From an uncultured Alphaproteobacteria bacterium (GTDB lineage: Bacteria; Pseudomonadota; Alphaproteobacteria; Puniceispirillales; Marisalimonadaceae), in contig CAKZQZ010000046.1 of the NCBI GenBank assembly GCA_937142855.1, positions 36,601-100,600 on the forward strand: a DNA stretch of 64,000 nucleotides, in the 5' to 3' direction. The position numbers were made by a program, and so were the translations under genes. The notes below the pieces were generated by a model. The model worked only from the letters and a program-made list of their open reading frames with translations. It did not search any database and was not told the DNA's origin. Below are positions 21,404 to 31,244 of this stretch, in pieces. Every line of letters starts with the position of its first letter. Positions within the stretch are counted from its first letter, which is position 1.

Positions 21404-22675
21404 TTAATAAATTGGAAATTTTGAGCAAAGTTTTTTCACATCCTCAAAAACAGTTTTTTCGCACTCTTCGTTTGATTGTCCATTATCAAAAGAATCTAAA
21501 ACATCTGCTATAAAATTTCCAATTAAAGCAAATTCTTGAGAGCCAAAACCTCTGGTCGTTGCTGCAGCTGATCCAAATCGAATACCGGAAGTTATAGTAG
21601 GAGGTAAAGGATCAAATGGAATACCATTTTTATTACAAGTTAAACCAGCATTTTCTAAGGCAATTTCGGCATTTGCTCCAGTAATATTTTTACTTTTTAA
21701 ACTTAATAAAACTATATGATTGTCAGTACCACCCGAAATAATTTCAAAACCTCTATTTAATAAAGTATTAGATAGAGTCTGTGCATTCGAAACAATATTT
21801 TTGGCGTATACTTTAAATTCATCTGTAAGAGCTTCTCCAAAACCAGCGGCCTTTCCTGCTATCACATGCATTAAAGGTCCACCTTGAAGACCTGGAAAGA
21901 CTGCAGAGTTAATTTTTTTAAAAAAATTCTCATTATTAGTTAAAATCATTCCACCTCTTCCAGACCTAAGAGTTTTATGAGTAGTAGTTGTTACAATATC
22001 TGCGTAATCAATTGGATTTGGATGAACACCTCCAGCAACTAAACCAGAAAAGTGAGCCATATCAACTAAGAAAAATGCATTAACTTTATCAGCAATTTCT
22101 CTAAATTTTTTAAAATCTATAATCCTAGAATAGGCAGAACCACCCGCAATTATTAATTTAGGTTTATGTTCAAGAGTCAATTTTTCAATTTCATCAAAAT
22201 CTATTAATGAATTATCTTTTCTTACACCATACTGAATCGCATTAAACCACTTACCAGAAAGGTTAGGTTTAGCACCATGAGTAAGGTGACCTCCAGCTGC
22301 CAAACTCATACCAAGGATCGTATCTCCAGGCTTAAGCAAGCTTAAAAAAACAGCTTGATTTGCTTGTGCGCCAGAATGAGGTTGTACATTAACAAATTTG
22401 GCGTTAAATAATTTTTGCGCTCTATTTATGGCTAATTGTTCTACTTCATCAACAAATTCACAACCTCCATAATATCTTTTACCAGGTAAACCCTCAGCAT
22501 ATTTGTTAGTTAGAACAGAACCTTGCGCTTGTAACACAGATCTAGAAACAATATTCTCAGAAGCAATCAATTCTATTTGATTTTGTTGTCTAAAAAGTTC
22601 TTTATTTATAATGCTAGATAAAGAAGGATCATAATCAGCTATATCTTTGTTAAAAAAACCTTCTTTGTAGTACAT
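21404..22675 (-). CDS. glyA: Serine hydroxymethyltransferase
   Basis: This 423-residue PLP enzyme interconverts serine and glycine, loading one-carbon units on tetrahydrofolate. The PLP lysine is K234 in [15 protein letters not shown]. Other family motifs are [24 protein letters not shown] and [10 protein letters not shown]. It lies between rpiB (21 bases upstream) and nrdR. No glycine riboswitch or other leader structure is seen in that 21-base gap. Confidence 0.98.
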   Translation of the reverse strand: MYYKEGFFNKDIADYDPSLSSIINKELFRQQNQIELIASENIVSRSVLQAQGSVLTNKYAEGLPGKRYYGGCEFVDEVEQLAINRAQKLFNAKFVNVQPHSGAQANQAVFLSLLKPGDTILGMSLAAGGHLTHGAKPNLSGKWFNAIQYGVRKDNSLIDFDEIEKLTLEHKPKLIIAGGSAYSRIIDFKKFREIADKVNAFFLVDMAHFSGLVAGGVHPNPIDYADIVTTTTHKTLRSGRGGMILTNNENFFKKINSAVFPGLQGGPLMHVIAGKAAGFGEALTDEFKVYAKNIVSNAQTLSNTLLNRGFEIISGGTDNHIVLLSLKSKNITGANAEIALENAGLTCNKNGIPFDPLPPTITSGIRFGSAAATTRGFGSQEFALIGNFIADVLDSFDNGQSNEECEKTVFEDVKKLCSKFPIY

Positions 22676-22696
22676 TATAAACCTCTTAATAATTAA

Positions 22697-23125
22697 TTAT
22701 ATTTTGTTTACTCTGAGACTATGTCTTCCAGCCTCAAAATCAGTTTTCAAAAACTCTTCAACAATCTCTAGCGCTATTTTTTCACTTAAAATTCTTCCAC
22801 CCAATGCCAGTACATTTGCATCATTGTGTTTTCTACTTTTAGACGCCATTTCTACTGAAGTACATAATGCTGCTCTAATATGTTTAAATCTGTTAGCAGC
22901 CATAGATATGCCAATACCAGTGCCACAAAACAAAATACCAGTGGTATCCTTATTGTTTTTCAATTTATCTGACAAAATTCTTGCATAATCTGGATAATCT
23001 ACAGCATCCAGTGAGTTACATCCTACATCTTCAACTTGAAAATTCTGTTTAATTAGAAAATCCTTTACTTTTTCTTTTAAATTAAAACCACCATGATCTG
23101 AAGATAGAACGATTTTTTTAAACAT
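22697..23125 (-). CDS. rpiB: Ribose 5-phosphate isomerase B
   Basis: This 142-residue RpiB/LacAB-family enzyme interconverts ribose 5-phosphate and ribulose 5-phosphate, the substrate of the RibB domain encoded downstream. Motifs are SSDHGGFNLKEKV (about 8-20) and the active-site GILFCGTGIGISMAANR. The C-terminal GRHSLRVNKI matches the family. It starts 87 bases after the DUF1467 gene and is followed by glyA, a frequent alphaproteobacterial pairing. Confidence 0.95.
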   Translation of the reverse strand: MFKKIVLSSDHGGFNLKEKVKDFLIKQNFQVEDVGCNSLDAVDYPDYARILSDKLKNNKDTTGILFCGTGIGISMAANRFKHIRAALCTSVEMASKSRKHNDANVLALGGRILSEKIALEIVEEFLKTDFEAGRHSLRVNKI

Positions 23126-23212
23126 AAAATAATACCTAGTTTGTAAATTATATTTAACTCAGATACTAACAAACTTCAATTTTAAAGTTGATTTTTAGAA
23201 CAAATTTAAAGT

Positions 23213-23461
23213 TTAATAATCAAAATTAATTATTAAATTAAATAAAATATTATTGTTAATTAACCAATAAATAATAAGTGTGGGAATTAGTGATATAAAA
23301 AGTGAAATTAGGAGTTTTAATTTTAAGTTAGGATTATCGGGTGCAGATTTAGCATTACCTATGATTTTATCTCCAGATACATTAACTCCAAATGGAAGAG
23401 ACATAAAAAACACAATTAACCAAATCATTAAAAAAACTAAAAACAAAGAAACTGGACTCAT
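23213..23461 (-). CDS. DUF1467-family small membrane protein
   Basis: This 82-residue protein has two predicted membrane helices (about 4-25 and 48-70) separated by a loop with LPFGVNVSGDKIIGNAKSAPDNPNLKLK. That pattern (LPxGv then gaPanprlk before the second helix) matches DUF1467, which is confined largely to Alphaproteobacteria and usually follows the RNase J gene, as here (9 bases). Its function is unknown. The 87 bases between it and rpiB hold no visible gene. Confidence 0.8.
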   Translation of the reverse strand: MSPVSLFLVFLMIWLIVFFMSLPFGVNVSGDKIIGNAKSAPDNPNLKLKLLISLFISLIPTLIIYWLINNNILFNLIINFDY

Positions 23462-23470
23462 CTATACTTC

Positions 23471-25126
23471 CTAAACCCTGTTAATATGAATATCTATTAT
23501 CGGCCTTTTAGAAAAAGAAGATTTAAATTCACGTCTCACTAGTTTTGAAATTTGATAAGATAATTCACTATCTAAATTATCTAAGTTTGTATTTTCGTTC
23601 TCTATTAACCCTTCTATTTTTATAGCTGTATCAGCTATAACAGTTGAAACATTTTTTTCATTTGATACTCCTGTTTGAGTAATTTGAGGAGAAATTAAGA
23701 GATCTCCATCTTTATTTAAAACAATAGAGATAGATACAAATCCATTCCATAAACCGTGTCTTCTAGAAACAAACCTTTCATCATCTATAGGTATAACCTC
23801 GCCAGCATCATAAACATGTGTGGTAAAATTAAGCTTTGATACAACTCCATGAGAATTTTCATTAAGTTTAATAAATTCTCCATTCTTTGGTTTTATAACA
23901 ACTGGAACTTGGCATTCATTTGCTAATATTGAATGTGCTTCAATGTGCTCCCTAGTTCCATGAACGGGAATAGAAATTTTAGGTTTTATGAATGAGTACA
24001 TATCAATTAACTCATCTCGTGAAGGATGTCCTGAAACATGAACATTTTTATCATTATCAGTAATTATTTCGACCCCTTTTTCTAGAAATCTATTTTGAAC
24101 CTTAGAAATTGCATTTTCATTACCAGGAATTTGTCTGCTAGAAAATATTACCGTATCACCTCTAGTTAAATTAATATATTTATCTAAATCTTTAGAAATT
24201 CTGGAAAGTGCTGAATTAGGTTCTCCTTGTGAACCTGTACAAATAATAAGAAGATTAGATTTGGGTATTAAATTTATATCTTTGAAAGAGACTAGATCCG
24301 GAATATTCGTTAAATAACCAACTTCTTTAGCAGCATCGATAGCTCTTAATAAGGCTCTTCCAATGATCACAACAGATCTACTTGTTTTTAAAGCTATATC
24401 AAGAAGTGATTTAATCCTGCTAATATTTGAAGAAAAACATGTGGTAAGAACTATATTTTTTTTATTTTTAATTTCTTTTAACAATCCATTATAAGCAAAC
24501 GTCTCAGAAGGTGTTCTTCCATCAACTAATGCATTAGTTGAATCACATACCATTGCCAAAACACCATCACTACCTATTGATCTAAAGCTTTTAAAATCAA
24601 TATTTTCACTCAAGTTTTTTGATTGTTCTAGCTTCCAATCGCCAGAATGAAATATTTTACCTTTTGGAGTAGATATTAAGATTGATATTGGATCAGGAAT
24701 TGAATGCGAAGTGTCTATAGCTTTTACCTTAAAGTCACCAATTATTATTTCTTGGTTTACATTAAGGACATTAAGCTTTAATAGCCCTCCTTTTTTATTT
24801 TCGTTTAATTTTCTTTTTAATAACGCAATTGTAAAGGCAGTTCCCCAGACAGGACAATTTATATATTCTGCAAAATATGGAATTGCACCAATATGATCTT
24901 CATGTCCATGAGTTAAAAAGATACCTAAAAATTTATCTCCTAAAGATTTAATAAATTCAAAATCAGGTAATAAAACATCAATTCCTAAATCTGTTTCATC
25001 TGGAAAAGAAATTCCTAAATCTATAAGTATCCATTTGTCATTAAAATGATATAAATTTGCATTCATACCTATTTCTTCGGACCCACCAACAGGAAGAAAA
25101 ATTAAATCTGATTTATCAAAACTCAT
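23471..25126 (-). CDS. rnj: Ribonuclease J
   Basis: This 551-residue metallo-beta-lactamase/beta-CASP nuclease matures and degrades RNA with endo- and 5'-exonuclease activity. The zinc motif is H73, H75, D77 and H78 in THGHEDHIGA. Further family motifs are DTSHSIPDP, FHSGDWK and the beta-CASP stretch TGSQGEPNSALSR, then VHVSGHPSRDEL and PVHGTREHIEAH. Alphaproteobacteria typically carry one such gene next to coaX and birA. It starts 17 bases after coaX. Confidence 0.96.
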   Translation of the reverse strand: MSFDKSDLIFLPVGGSEEIGMNANLYHFNDKWILIDLGISFPDETDLGIDVLLPDFEFIKSLGDKFLGIFLTHGHEDHIGAIPYFAEYINCPVWGTAFTIALLKRKLNENKKGGLLKLNVLNVNQEIIIGDFKVKAIDTSHSIPDPISILISTPKGKIFHSGDWKLEQSKNLSENIDFKSFRSIGSDGVLAMVCDSTNALVDGRTPSETFAYNGLLKEIKNKKNIVLTTCFSSNISRIKSLLDIALKTSRSVVIIGRALLRAIDAAKEVGYLTNIPDLVSFKDINLIPKSNLLIICTGSQGEPNSALSRISKDLDKYINLTRGDTVIFSSRQIPGNENAISKVQNRFLEKGVEIITDNDKNVHVSGHPSRDELIDMYSFIKPKISIPVHGTREHIEAHSILANECQVPVVIKPKNGEFIKLNENSHGVVSKLNFTTHVYDAGEVIPIDDERFVSRRHGLWNGFVSISIVLNKDGDLLISPQITQTGVSNEKNVSTVIADTAIKIEGLIENENTNLDNLDSELSYQISKLVRREFKSSFSKRPIIDIHINRV

Positions 25127-25143
25127 TAAAATACCAAAGTTAC

Positions 25144-25938
25144 CTAAACACTTTTATTTTTTAAATATAAGTAAACCAAACCCACTAAGGTAAGATCATC
25201 TCTTATTAAATCCACACAAGAAAGAGATTTCTTAAACAAATGACTTAACCCCCCTGTTGCTATGACTTTATAATCACTATAATCATCATTTGATTTAATC
25301 TTTTGAATTAAGCCCTCGATCATTGAAACATAACCCCAAAAAATACCTGACTCCATGGCGTTAATAGTATTTTTACCTATTATTGAACTTCTATCAGTTA
25401 AAGCTTTCAGGGATACCCTTGGAAGACTTGCAGCTGCCATATAAAGAGATTCTAAAGATAAATTTATACCAGGTGCAATTATACCGCCATTATAACTACC
25501 ATCTTCACCAACCAAATCAAAAGTAGTCGCAGTGCCAAAATCAATTACAATTGCTGGAGAAAGTCCTAGTTTTTCAGTGGCATAAGAATTAACTATTCTA
25601 TCAGCCCCAGCTTCTTTGGGGTTGTCAATATTAACCTTTAGTCCTAAATCCATACCCTCTTCACCAACAACCAGTGGTGATATTTTAAAATATTTTCTAA
25701 TTAGTGATTTAATATTAAACAAACTCTCTGGAACAACAGATGCTATACATATACCAGTAATATCTTTTATTTTAAAATTTGACAAATCCAGCATTTGCAA
25801 AAGCCAGGGATAATACATATCAGCGGTTCTTTTGGTATCATTATTTATTCTCCAACAACCACATTGCTCAATTTTTTTGGAATAAGAATATAACGCAAAA
25901 ACAGTATTTGTATTTCCACAGTCAATTACTAATATCAT
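25144..25938 (-). CDS. coaX: Type III pantothenate kinase
   Basis: This 264-residue ASKHA-fold kinase phosphorylates pantothenate in the first step of CoA synthesis. It has the phosphate-1 motif IDCGNTNTVFA (about 5-15), the substrate motif GADRIVNSYA and DFGTATTFD. Its start overlaps the end of birA by 4 bases. The birA-coaX-rnj order is conserved in Alphaproteobacteria. Confidence 0.95.
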   Translation of the reverse strand: MILVIDCGNTNTVFALYSYSKKIEQCGCWRINNDTKRTADMYYPWLLQMLDLSNFKIKDITGICIASVVPESLFNIKSLIRKYFKISPLVVGEEGMDLGLKVNIDNPKEAGADRIVNSYATEKLGLSPAIVIDFGTATTFDLVGEDGSYNGGIIAPGINLSLESLYMAAASLPRVSLKALTDRSSIIGKNTINAMESGIFWGYVSMIEGLIQKIKSNDDYSDYKVIATGGLSHLFKKSLSCVDLIRDDLTLVGLVYLYLKNKSV

Positions 25939-26675
25939 GATAAACCTTTATTAATAATAGAATAATTATCAATAGAATTATACTCATATATATCTGTACC
26001 AGAAGCTAATTTTATAGTACCAGCATCCCCTAACCCTAAAAAAGTACCTGAGATAGTCTCCGTATTCGAATTAAATTTTATAGAAATAGTTTTCATTTTA
26101 TATTTTAAGAAGCTATTAATTTTATCTTTAAAAAAAATGAACCCATTTTCATTCCAAATTTTATAATTAAAAAAAAATTGGTTTAGAACTTCATAAGCAA
26201 TTTCTTGAAGTGACATTTTCAAATCAATATAATCGGTAATATTTGTTGTTTCCCATTTATCTTCAATTTCAGGTGATTTTTTTACATTGAGACCAATTCC
26301 TGCAACAATAAAATCATGAGAAGATTCTAAAAGAATACCTGAAATTTTTTTGTTTTTAACTAGAATATCGTTAGGCCATTTTAATTCTATTAATTTTTGA
26401 TTAATGCCAAATTTAACTAACAGCTCAATGATTGAAATTCCTAAAATCAATGACAATTGTTGCCAATACTTTTTTTCTTGTTTAGGCCTTATAATTGTTG
26501 ATAAAAACAAGTTACCTTCCAAAGAAGTCCATTTATTATCATTTCTTCCTCTACCCTTTGTTTGCGAATAGGATAGATAAGATGTGCCCTCGTCCAAACC
26601 AGCCTTAGCACCCTCCAATGCAATATCATTGGTGCTTGAACAAGTAGTAAGTGTTTTTAAATTTATATTTACCAA
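25935..26675 (-). CDS. birA: Biotin--protein ligase (monofunctional)
   Basis: This 246-residue enzyme activates biotin with ATP and attaches it to carboxylase carrier domains. Motifs include STNDIALEGAKAG, GRGRNDNKWTS (biotinyl-AMP binding) and KWPNDILVKNKKISGIL. It begins directly with the catalytic domain and lacks the N-terminal helix-turn-helix of E. coli BirA, so it should not act as a repressor. It starts 80 bases after nqrF, at the place where Alphaproteobacteria usually have the end of the nuo operon. Confidence 0.95.
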   Translation of the reverse strand: MVNINLKTLTTCSSTNDIALEGAKAGLDEGTSYLSYSQTKGRGRNDNKWTSLEGNLFLSTIIRPKQEKKYWQQLSLILGISIIELLVKFGINQKLIELKWPNDILVKNKKISGILLESSHDFIVAGIGLNVKKSPEIEDKWETTNITDYIDLKMSLQEIAYEVLNQFFFNYKIWNENGFIFFKDKINSFLKYKMKTISIKFNSNTETISGTFLGLGDAGTIKLASGTDIYEYNSIDNYSIINKGLS

Positions 26676-26755
26676 ATAATACTCAATACTTGTTAATATG
26701 AAGCTATAAAAAGATATTGCTATTGTTTAATTGTAGAAAAAAAATTTATTTTTAA

Positions 26756-27976
26756 TTATCCACCAAAATCATCTAACATAATGTCTTCTCTATCGACACC
26801 TAAATCAAGAAGCATATTAATAACAGATTGATTCATCATAGGTGGGCCACACATATAATACTCACAATCTTCTGGAGCAGGATGGTCTTTTAGATATTGT
26901 TCATATAACACATTATGAATAAATCCTGTGTGACCTTCCCATTTATCTTCTGGCATTGCATCAGACAAGGCTACGTGCCAAGAAAAATTTGGATTTTCTT
27001 TATCCAATTTATCAAAGTCTTCAACATAAAACATTTCTTTCTTTGATCTTGCACCGTACCAAAAAGTTATTTTTCTTTTTGTTTTAATTCTATTAAATTG
27101 ATCAAATAAATGACTTCTCATTGGAGCCATGCCTGCGCCACCACCAATAAAGACCATCTCTTTTTCTGTCTCTCTGGCATAAAACTCTCCAAAAGGTCCA
27201 GAAATAACAACTTCATCACCTGCTTTTAAATTAAAAATATATGAAGACATTTTTCCAGCAGGAATACCTGATGAGCCTGGCGGAGGTGAAGCTATTCTTA
27301 CATTTAACATGACAATGCCCTTTTCATCAGGACAATTCGCCATAGAGTAAGCTCTTTCAATTGGTTCATTACTTTCTGCATTAAAATCCCATATTTTAAA
27401 TCTATCCCAATCTTCATGATATTCCTTTGCAACCTCAAAATCTTTATAAGATAAAGAATATTTAGGAGCCTCAATTTGAATATAACCACCTGCACGAAAA
27501 TTAACGTCTTCACCTTCTGGCAATTCTAAAATTAGTTCTTTTATAAAGGTAGCAACATTGTCATTACTTCTTACTTTACATCTCCATTTCTTTACACCAA
27601 AAACTTCTTCAGGAACCTCTATTTCCATATCTTGTTTAACTGCAACTTGACAGGAAAGTCTATCACCACAAGTAGCTTCTCTTTTATTTATATGACCTTG
27701 TTCTGTTGGGAGTATAGCACCACCACCAGAGTGTACTTTAACTCTACATTGAGCACATGTACCTCCACCTCCACAGGCAGAAGGGACAAAAAGTTTTTCT
27801 GCCGCTAATGTTTGTAATAATTTACCACCAGCTGGAACTGTAACAGTTTTCTCACCATTAATGGTAATATTGACGTCTCCAGATGATACAAGTTTACTTC
27901 TAGCAAATACAATGATTGAGACTAAAGTTAGAACAATCATGGTAAAGAGAGTAATACCAAGTATAAAAGTATCCAT
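26756..27976 (-). CDS. nqrF: Na+-translocating NADH:quinone reductase subunit F
   Basis: This 406-residue protein is the NADH entry site. It has one N-terminal membrane helix (about 4-25), a 2Fe-2S ferredoxin domain (C68, C74, C77 and C109, in [12 protein letters not shown] and LSCQ), and a ferredoxin-reductase-like FAD/NADH region (ERAYSMAN for [17 protein letters not shown] for [14 protein letters not shown] near the C-terminus). Domain order and length match Vibrio NqrF. It is the last gene of nqrABCDEF, 11 bases after nqrE. Confidence 0.98.
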   Translation of the reverse strand: MDTFILGITLFTMIVLTLVSIIVFARSKLVSSGDVNITINGEKTVTVPAGGKLLQTLAAEKLFVPSACGGGGTCAQCRVKVHSGGGAILPTEQGHINKREATCGDRLSCQVAVKQDMEIEVPEEVFGVKKWRCKVRSNDNVATFIKELILELPEGEDVNFRAGGYIQIEAPKYSLSYKDFEVAKEYHEDWDRFKIWDFNAESNEPIERAYSMANCPDEKGIVMLNVRIASPPPGSSGIPAGKMSSYIFNLKAGDEVVISGPFGEFYARETEKEMVFIGGGAGMAPMRSHLFDQFNRIKTKRKITFWYGARSKKEMFYVEDFDKLDKENPNFSWHVALSDAMPEDKWEGHTGFIHNVLYEQYLKDHPAPEDCEYYMCGPPMMNQSVINMLLDLGVDREDIMLDDFGG

Positions 27977-27987
27977 TTAAAAAATCC

Positions 27988-28599
27988 TCATAATTTAACG
28001 CCTGAAAAACACATGAAAGCCATTGCCATTAATCCCGCAGTAATAAATGTAATCCCTAGCCCCTGAAGACCATCTGGAATGTCACTATATTTAAGTTTTT
28101 CTCTTACACCTGCCATCGTAGCTATAGCCAACGCCCAACCAAAACCGGAAGCTATTCCATAAGTCGTAGCTTCAGAAAAATTATAATCACGTTCTACCAT
28201 GAACAAAGAACCACCTAAAATAGCACAATTGACTGTAATTAAGGGTAAAAATATACCTAATGCATTGTAAAGAGGTGGAAAATACTTGTCTAATATCATT
28301 TCTAAAATTTGTACTAATGCTGCAATAACACCTATGTAAGAAATAAGGCCTAAAAAAGTTAAATCTACATCAGGAAATCCAGCCCAAGCTAGAGCACCAG
28401 GTTTTAATAAATATGTAAGTATTATGTTATTTGCTGGGACGGTTATTGATTGAACAATCATTACTGATATACCAAGACCAATAGCTGTAGATATTTTTTT
28501 TGATACTGCAATAAAAGTACACATTCCTAAAAAGAAAGATAAAGCAAGATTTTCAACGAATATTGCTTTTACAGCTAATGAAATTAAACCTTCCATCAA
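27988..28599 (-). CDS. nqrE: Na+-translocating NADH:quinone reductase subunit E
   Basis: This 203-residue integral membrane protein has about six helices and is homologous to RnfA. It contains paired motifs [18 protein letters not shown] and [13 protein letters not shown], whose cysteines belong to the intramembrane iron centre shared with NqrD. It overlaps nqrD by 4 bases. Confidence 0.97.
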   Translation of the reverse strand: MMEGLISLAVKAIFVENLALSFFLGMCTFIAVSKKISTAIGLGISVMIVQSITVPANNIILTYLLKPGALAWAGFPDVDLTFLGLISYIGVIAALVQILEMILDKYFPPLYNALGIFLPLITVNCAILGGSLFMVERDYNFSEATTYGIASGFGWALAIATMAGVREKLKYSDIPDGLQGLGITFITAGLMAMAFMCFSGVKL

Positions 28600-29249
28600 T
28601 GAGCCTCTAATGATTGAATTTTATATTCACGAGCTTCAACTTGTGATTTCTTCCATGTACGAACGCCCCAGATTAAAAAGCCAATAATAAAAAAAGCCGA
28701 AGGTGGTAACAATAATAAACCATTAGGTACATACCAACCACCATTGTTTACGGGGTCCAGGATCGTAATTCCAAATAAAGTACCTGAACCAAAAAGTTCT
28801 CGTACAACACCTACACACATCAAAAGAAGACTATAACCTAGACCATTACCTACTCCATCTATAAAAGAATCTAGCGGCTTATTTTTCATGGCAAAAGCTT
28901 CTGCTCTACCCATAACAATGCAGTTAGTTATTATCAAGCCTACAAAAACAGACAGTGTTTTTGATATTTCATATGCAAATGCTTTAATTATTTGATCAAC
29001 CAAAATAACTAATGAAGCAATTATTACCATTTGAACAATAATCCTAATTGAATTTGGAATATAATTTCTTAAAAAAGATATAAACAATGAAGAAAAACCT
29101 GTAACTGCAATAACTGCCAAGGACATAACAAATGCAACATTTAATGAAGAAGTAACTGCTAAAGCAGAACAAATGCCTAACACCTGTAAAGTTATTGGGT
29201 TATTATCTACAAGAGGATCTACAAGTAATTGCTTTCTGGTTTGAGACAT
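28596..29249 (-). CDS. nqrD: Na+-translocating NADH:quinone reductase subunit D
   Basis: This 217-residue membrane protein is homologous to RnfE and pairs with NqrE. It has about six helices and the motifs [17 protein letters not shown] and [19 protein letters not shown], each with a cysteine of the shared iron centre. Its ATG shares one base with the nqrC stop and its 3' end overlaps nqrE, so all membrane subunits are translationally coupled. Confidence 0.97.
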   Translation of the reverse strand: MSQTRKQLLVDPLVDNNPITLQVLGICSALAVTSSLNVAFVMSLAVIAVTGFSSLFISFLRNYIPNSIRIIVQMVIIASLVILVDQIIKAFAYEISKTLSVFVGLIITNCIVMGRAEAFAMKNKPLDSFIDGVGNGLGYSLLLMCVGVVRELFGSGTLFGITILDPVNNGGWYVPNGLLLLPPSAFFIIGFLIWGVRTWKKSQVEAREYKIQSLEAH

Positions 29250-30040
29250 TATGCTAACCCATCTTTAAAATTATTAAGAAATTTTTTAAATCCAGCTTCA
29301 CCCATCCAAAATTTCACTAAATTATCTACACCGTTAGACGTAAGAGTTGCTCCTGCTAAAGCATCAATATCATGGTTTGGGTCTTTTTTAACTTTTGTGA
29401 TTTGAATCATAAGATCACCTTTATCATTATTTAACTTCTTACCATTCCATTGAGCTTTCCATTTAGGGTTATCCACTTCAGCACCTAATCCAGGTGTTTC
29501 AGCATGTTGATAAAATTGAAGGCCGAAAATATCGTTGCAATTTTTTTCAAGAGCAATAAAACCATATAGTGTTGACCAAAGACCATATCCATGGATTGGA
29601 AGAATTACCTTATCTAGAGTGCCATCATCTTTTTTAAGTAAATAAATAGTAGCATAATTAGTCCTTCTACCTATAAGAGCAGGATCTTCTTTCAAAGAAA
29701 TACTAAGTAAAGGGTCTTGCGCAGCTTTTTTATCGTCAAATGATAAAGGATCAAATTTATCTGTAAACTTTCCAGTATTTAAATCTACAACAGCAGGCTG
29801 AAATGAAGCAAAAGTTTTTTGTACATCCATCCCATTATAATATACACCTGCAACTTGTAATATATTTTTTTGCTTGTCTAATGTCTTGTTAACATCTTGA
29901 ATTTCCTTGAGATTTACAGCAGCAAATGAAACTACCATTGAGCAAACAAAGCAAAGTATCGTAGCAACAATGACTGTTTTTATTATGCTATCAACAGGCA
30001 TGTTTTTAAATTTAACAAATAAATTATTAGAATTAGACAT
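29249..30040 (-). CDS. nqrC: Na+-translocating NADH:quinone reductase subunit C
   Basis: This 263-residue subunit has one N-terminal membrane anchor (about 20-41) and a periplasmic FMN domain. [11 protein letters not shown] and the C-terminal [13 protein letters not shown] are family motifs; the threonine of GAT (about T232) is the expected site of covalent FMN, attached by ApbE. The motif has Ala where Ser or Thr is more usual before GAT. It overlaps nqrB by 8 bases. Confidence 0.97.
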   Translation of the reverse strand: MSNSNNLFVKFKNMPVDSIIKTVIVATILCFVCSMVVSFAAVNLKEIQDVNKTLDKQKNILQVAGVYYNGMDVQKTFASFQPAVVDLNTGKFTDKFDPLSFDDKKAAQDPLLSISLKEDPALIGRRTNYATIYLLKKDDGTLDKVILPIHGYGLWSTLYGFIALEKNCNDIFGLQFYQHAETPGLGAEVDNPKWKAQWNGKKLNNDKGDLMIQITKVKKDPNHDIDALAGATLTSNGVDNLVKFWMGEAGFKKFLNNFKDGLA

Positions 30041-31241
30041 TTAATTTTGCCCTTCGTTTTATATTTGCCATTACAACAAAATGGTCAATTAATGGAGCAA
30101 AAATGTTACCGAACAAAATAGCTAACATCATACCTTCTGGAAATGCTGGATTTAAAACTCTTATCATTACAACCATGAAACCAATTAAAGCTCCATAAAT
30201 ATATCTACCAGTATTAGTATGACTAGCAGAGACAGGTTCTGTTACCATAAAAACCAAACCAAAAGCGTAACTTCCAATTACAAGGTGCCAATACCATGGC
30301 ATACTAAACATCGGATTTGTATCTGATCCAATCCAATTAAGAAAAGAAGAAAAAACAATCATCCCAAATAAACAGCCAACAATCATTCTGTAATTAGCAA
30401 TTTTTGTTAATAAAAGAAAACATAACCCGATAGCACAAGCTAAAGTAGAAGTTTCACCCAAAGATCCTTGAATAGTTCCTAAAAAAGCATCCATCCAAGT
30501 TATTCCATAATTACTTAAACTTTCATATCCTTCAGATGCCGCAATACCAAGAGATGTTGCACCAGAAAAGCCATCAACTGGGGTCCAAATAGAATCTCCT
30601 GACATATAAGCTGGATATGCAAAGTATAAAAAGGCACGTCCAGTTAAGGCTGGATTAAGAAAATTTTTACCAGTTCCACCAAACACCTCTTTACCAACGA
30701 CAACACCAAATGCAATTCCCAAAGCTACTTGCCACAATGGAGTCGAAGCAGGCAAGGTTAGAGCAAAAAGCATTGATGAAACAAGAAAACCTTCATTCAC
30801 TTCATGACCTCTAATAGTAGCAAAAGTAACCTCACAAATACCTCCTGCTATTAATGTCGTTAGATAAATAGGTAAAAAGTATAACAAGCCATGTAAAATA
30901 TTAGATAATAAATTTTGAGGATCTAAACCTATACCAGTAATTTGTAAAAATGAAATTCTCCAACCAGACAATTCTTTCAAATCTAACGAAGATAATGCAG
31001 TGTTTGTTTGAAGGCCAGTATTGTACAAAGCCCAGATAACGCAAGGAATGGTTGATATCACGACATAAGTCATAACTCTTTTCATATCAACAAAGCTTCG
31101 TGCATGAGGTGCAACTTTAGTTACTGTATTACTAGTAAAAAATATTGTCTCAATCATTTCAAAGATTGGATAATATTTTTCGTATTTACCTCCTCTTTGA
31201 AAATTTGGCTCAATAGAATTAAAGTAACTGCGAAGTGACAT
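30033..31241 (-). CDS. nqrB: Na+-translocating NADH:quinone reductase subunit B
   Basis: This 402-residue polytopic protein is homologous to RnfD and holds covalent FMN plus riboflavin, and takes part in Na+ transport and quinone reduction. The FMN-threonine motif is visible as VDGFSGATSLG (T229). Other conserved stretches are GKEVFGGTGKNFLNPALTGRAF and MVTEPVSASHTNTGRYIYG. It starts 3 bases after nqrA. Confidence 0.98.
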   Translation of the reverse strand: MSLRSYFNSIEPNFQRGGKYEKYYPIFEMIETIFFTSNTVTKVAPHARSFVDMKRVMTYVVISTIPCVIWALYNTGLQTNTALSSLDLKELSGWRISFLQITGIGLDPQNLLSNILHGLLYFLPIYLTTLIAGGICEVTFATIRGHEVNEGFLVSSMLFALTLPASTPLWQVALGIAFGVVVGKEVFGGTGKNFLNPALTGRAFLYFAYPAYMSGDSIWTPVDGFSGATSLGIAASEGYESLSNYGITWMDAFLGTIQGSLGETSTLACAIGLCFLLLTKIANYRMIVGCLFGMIVFSSFLNWIGSDTNPMFSMPWYWHLVIGSYAFGLVFMVTEPVSASHTNTGRYIYGALIGFMVVMIRVLNPAFPEGMMLAILFGNIFAPLIDHFVVMANIKRRAKLNV

Positions 31242-31244
31242 TAA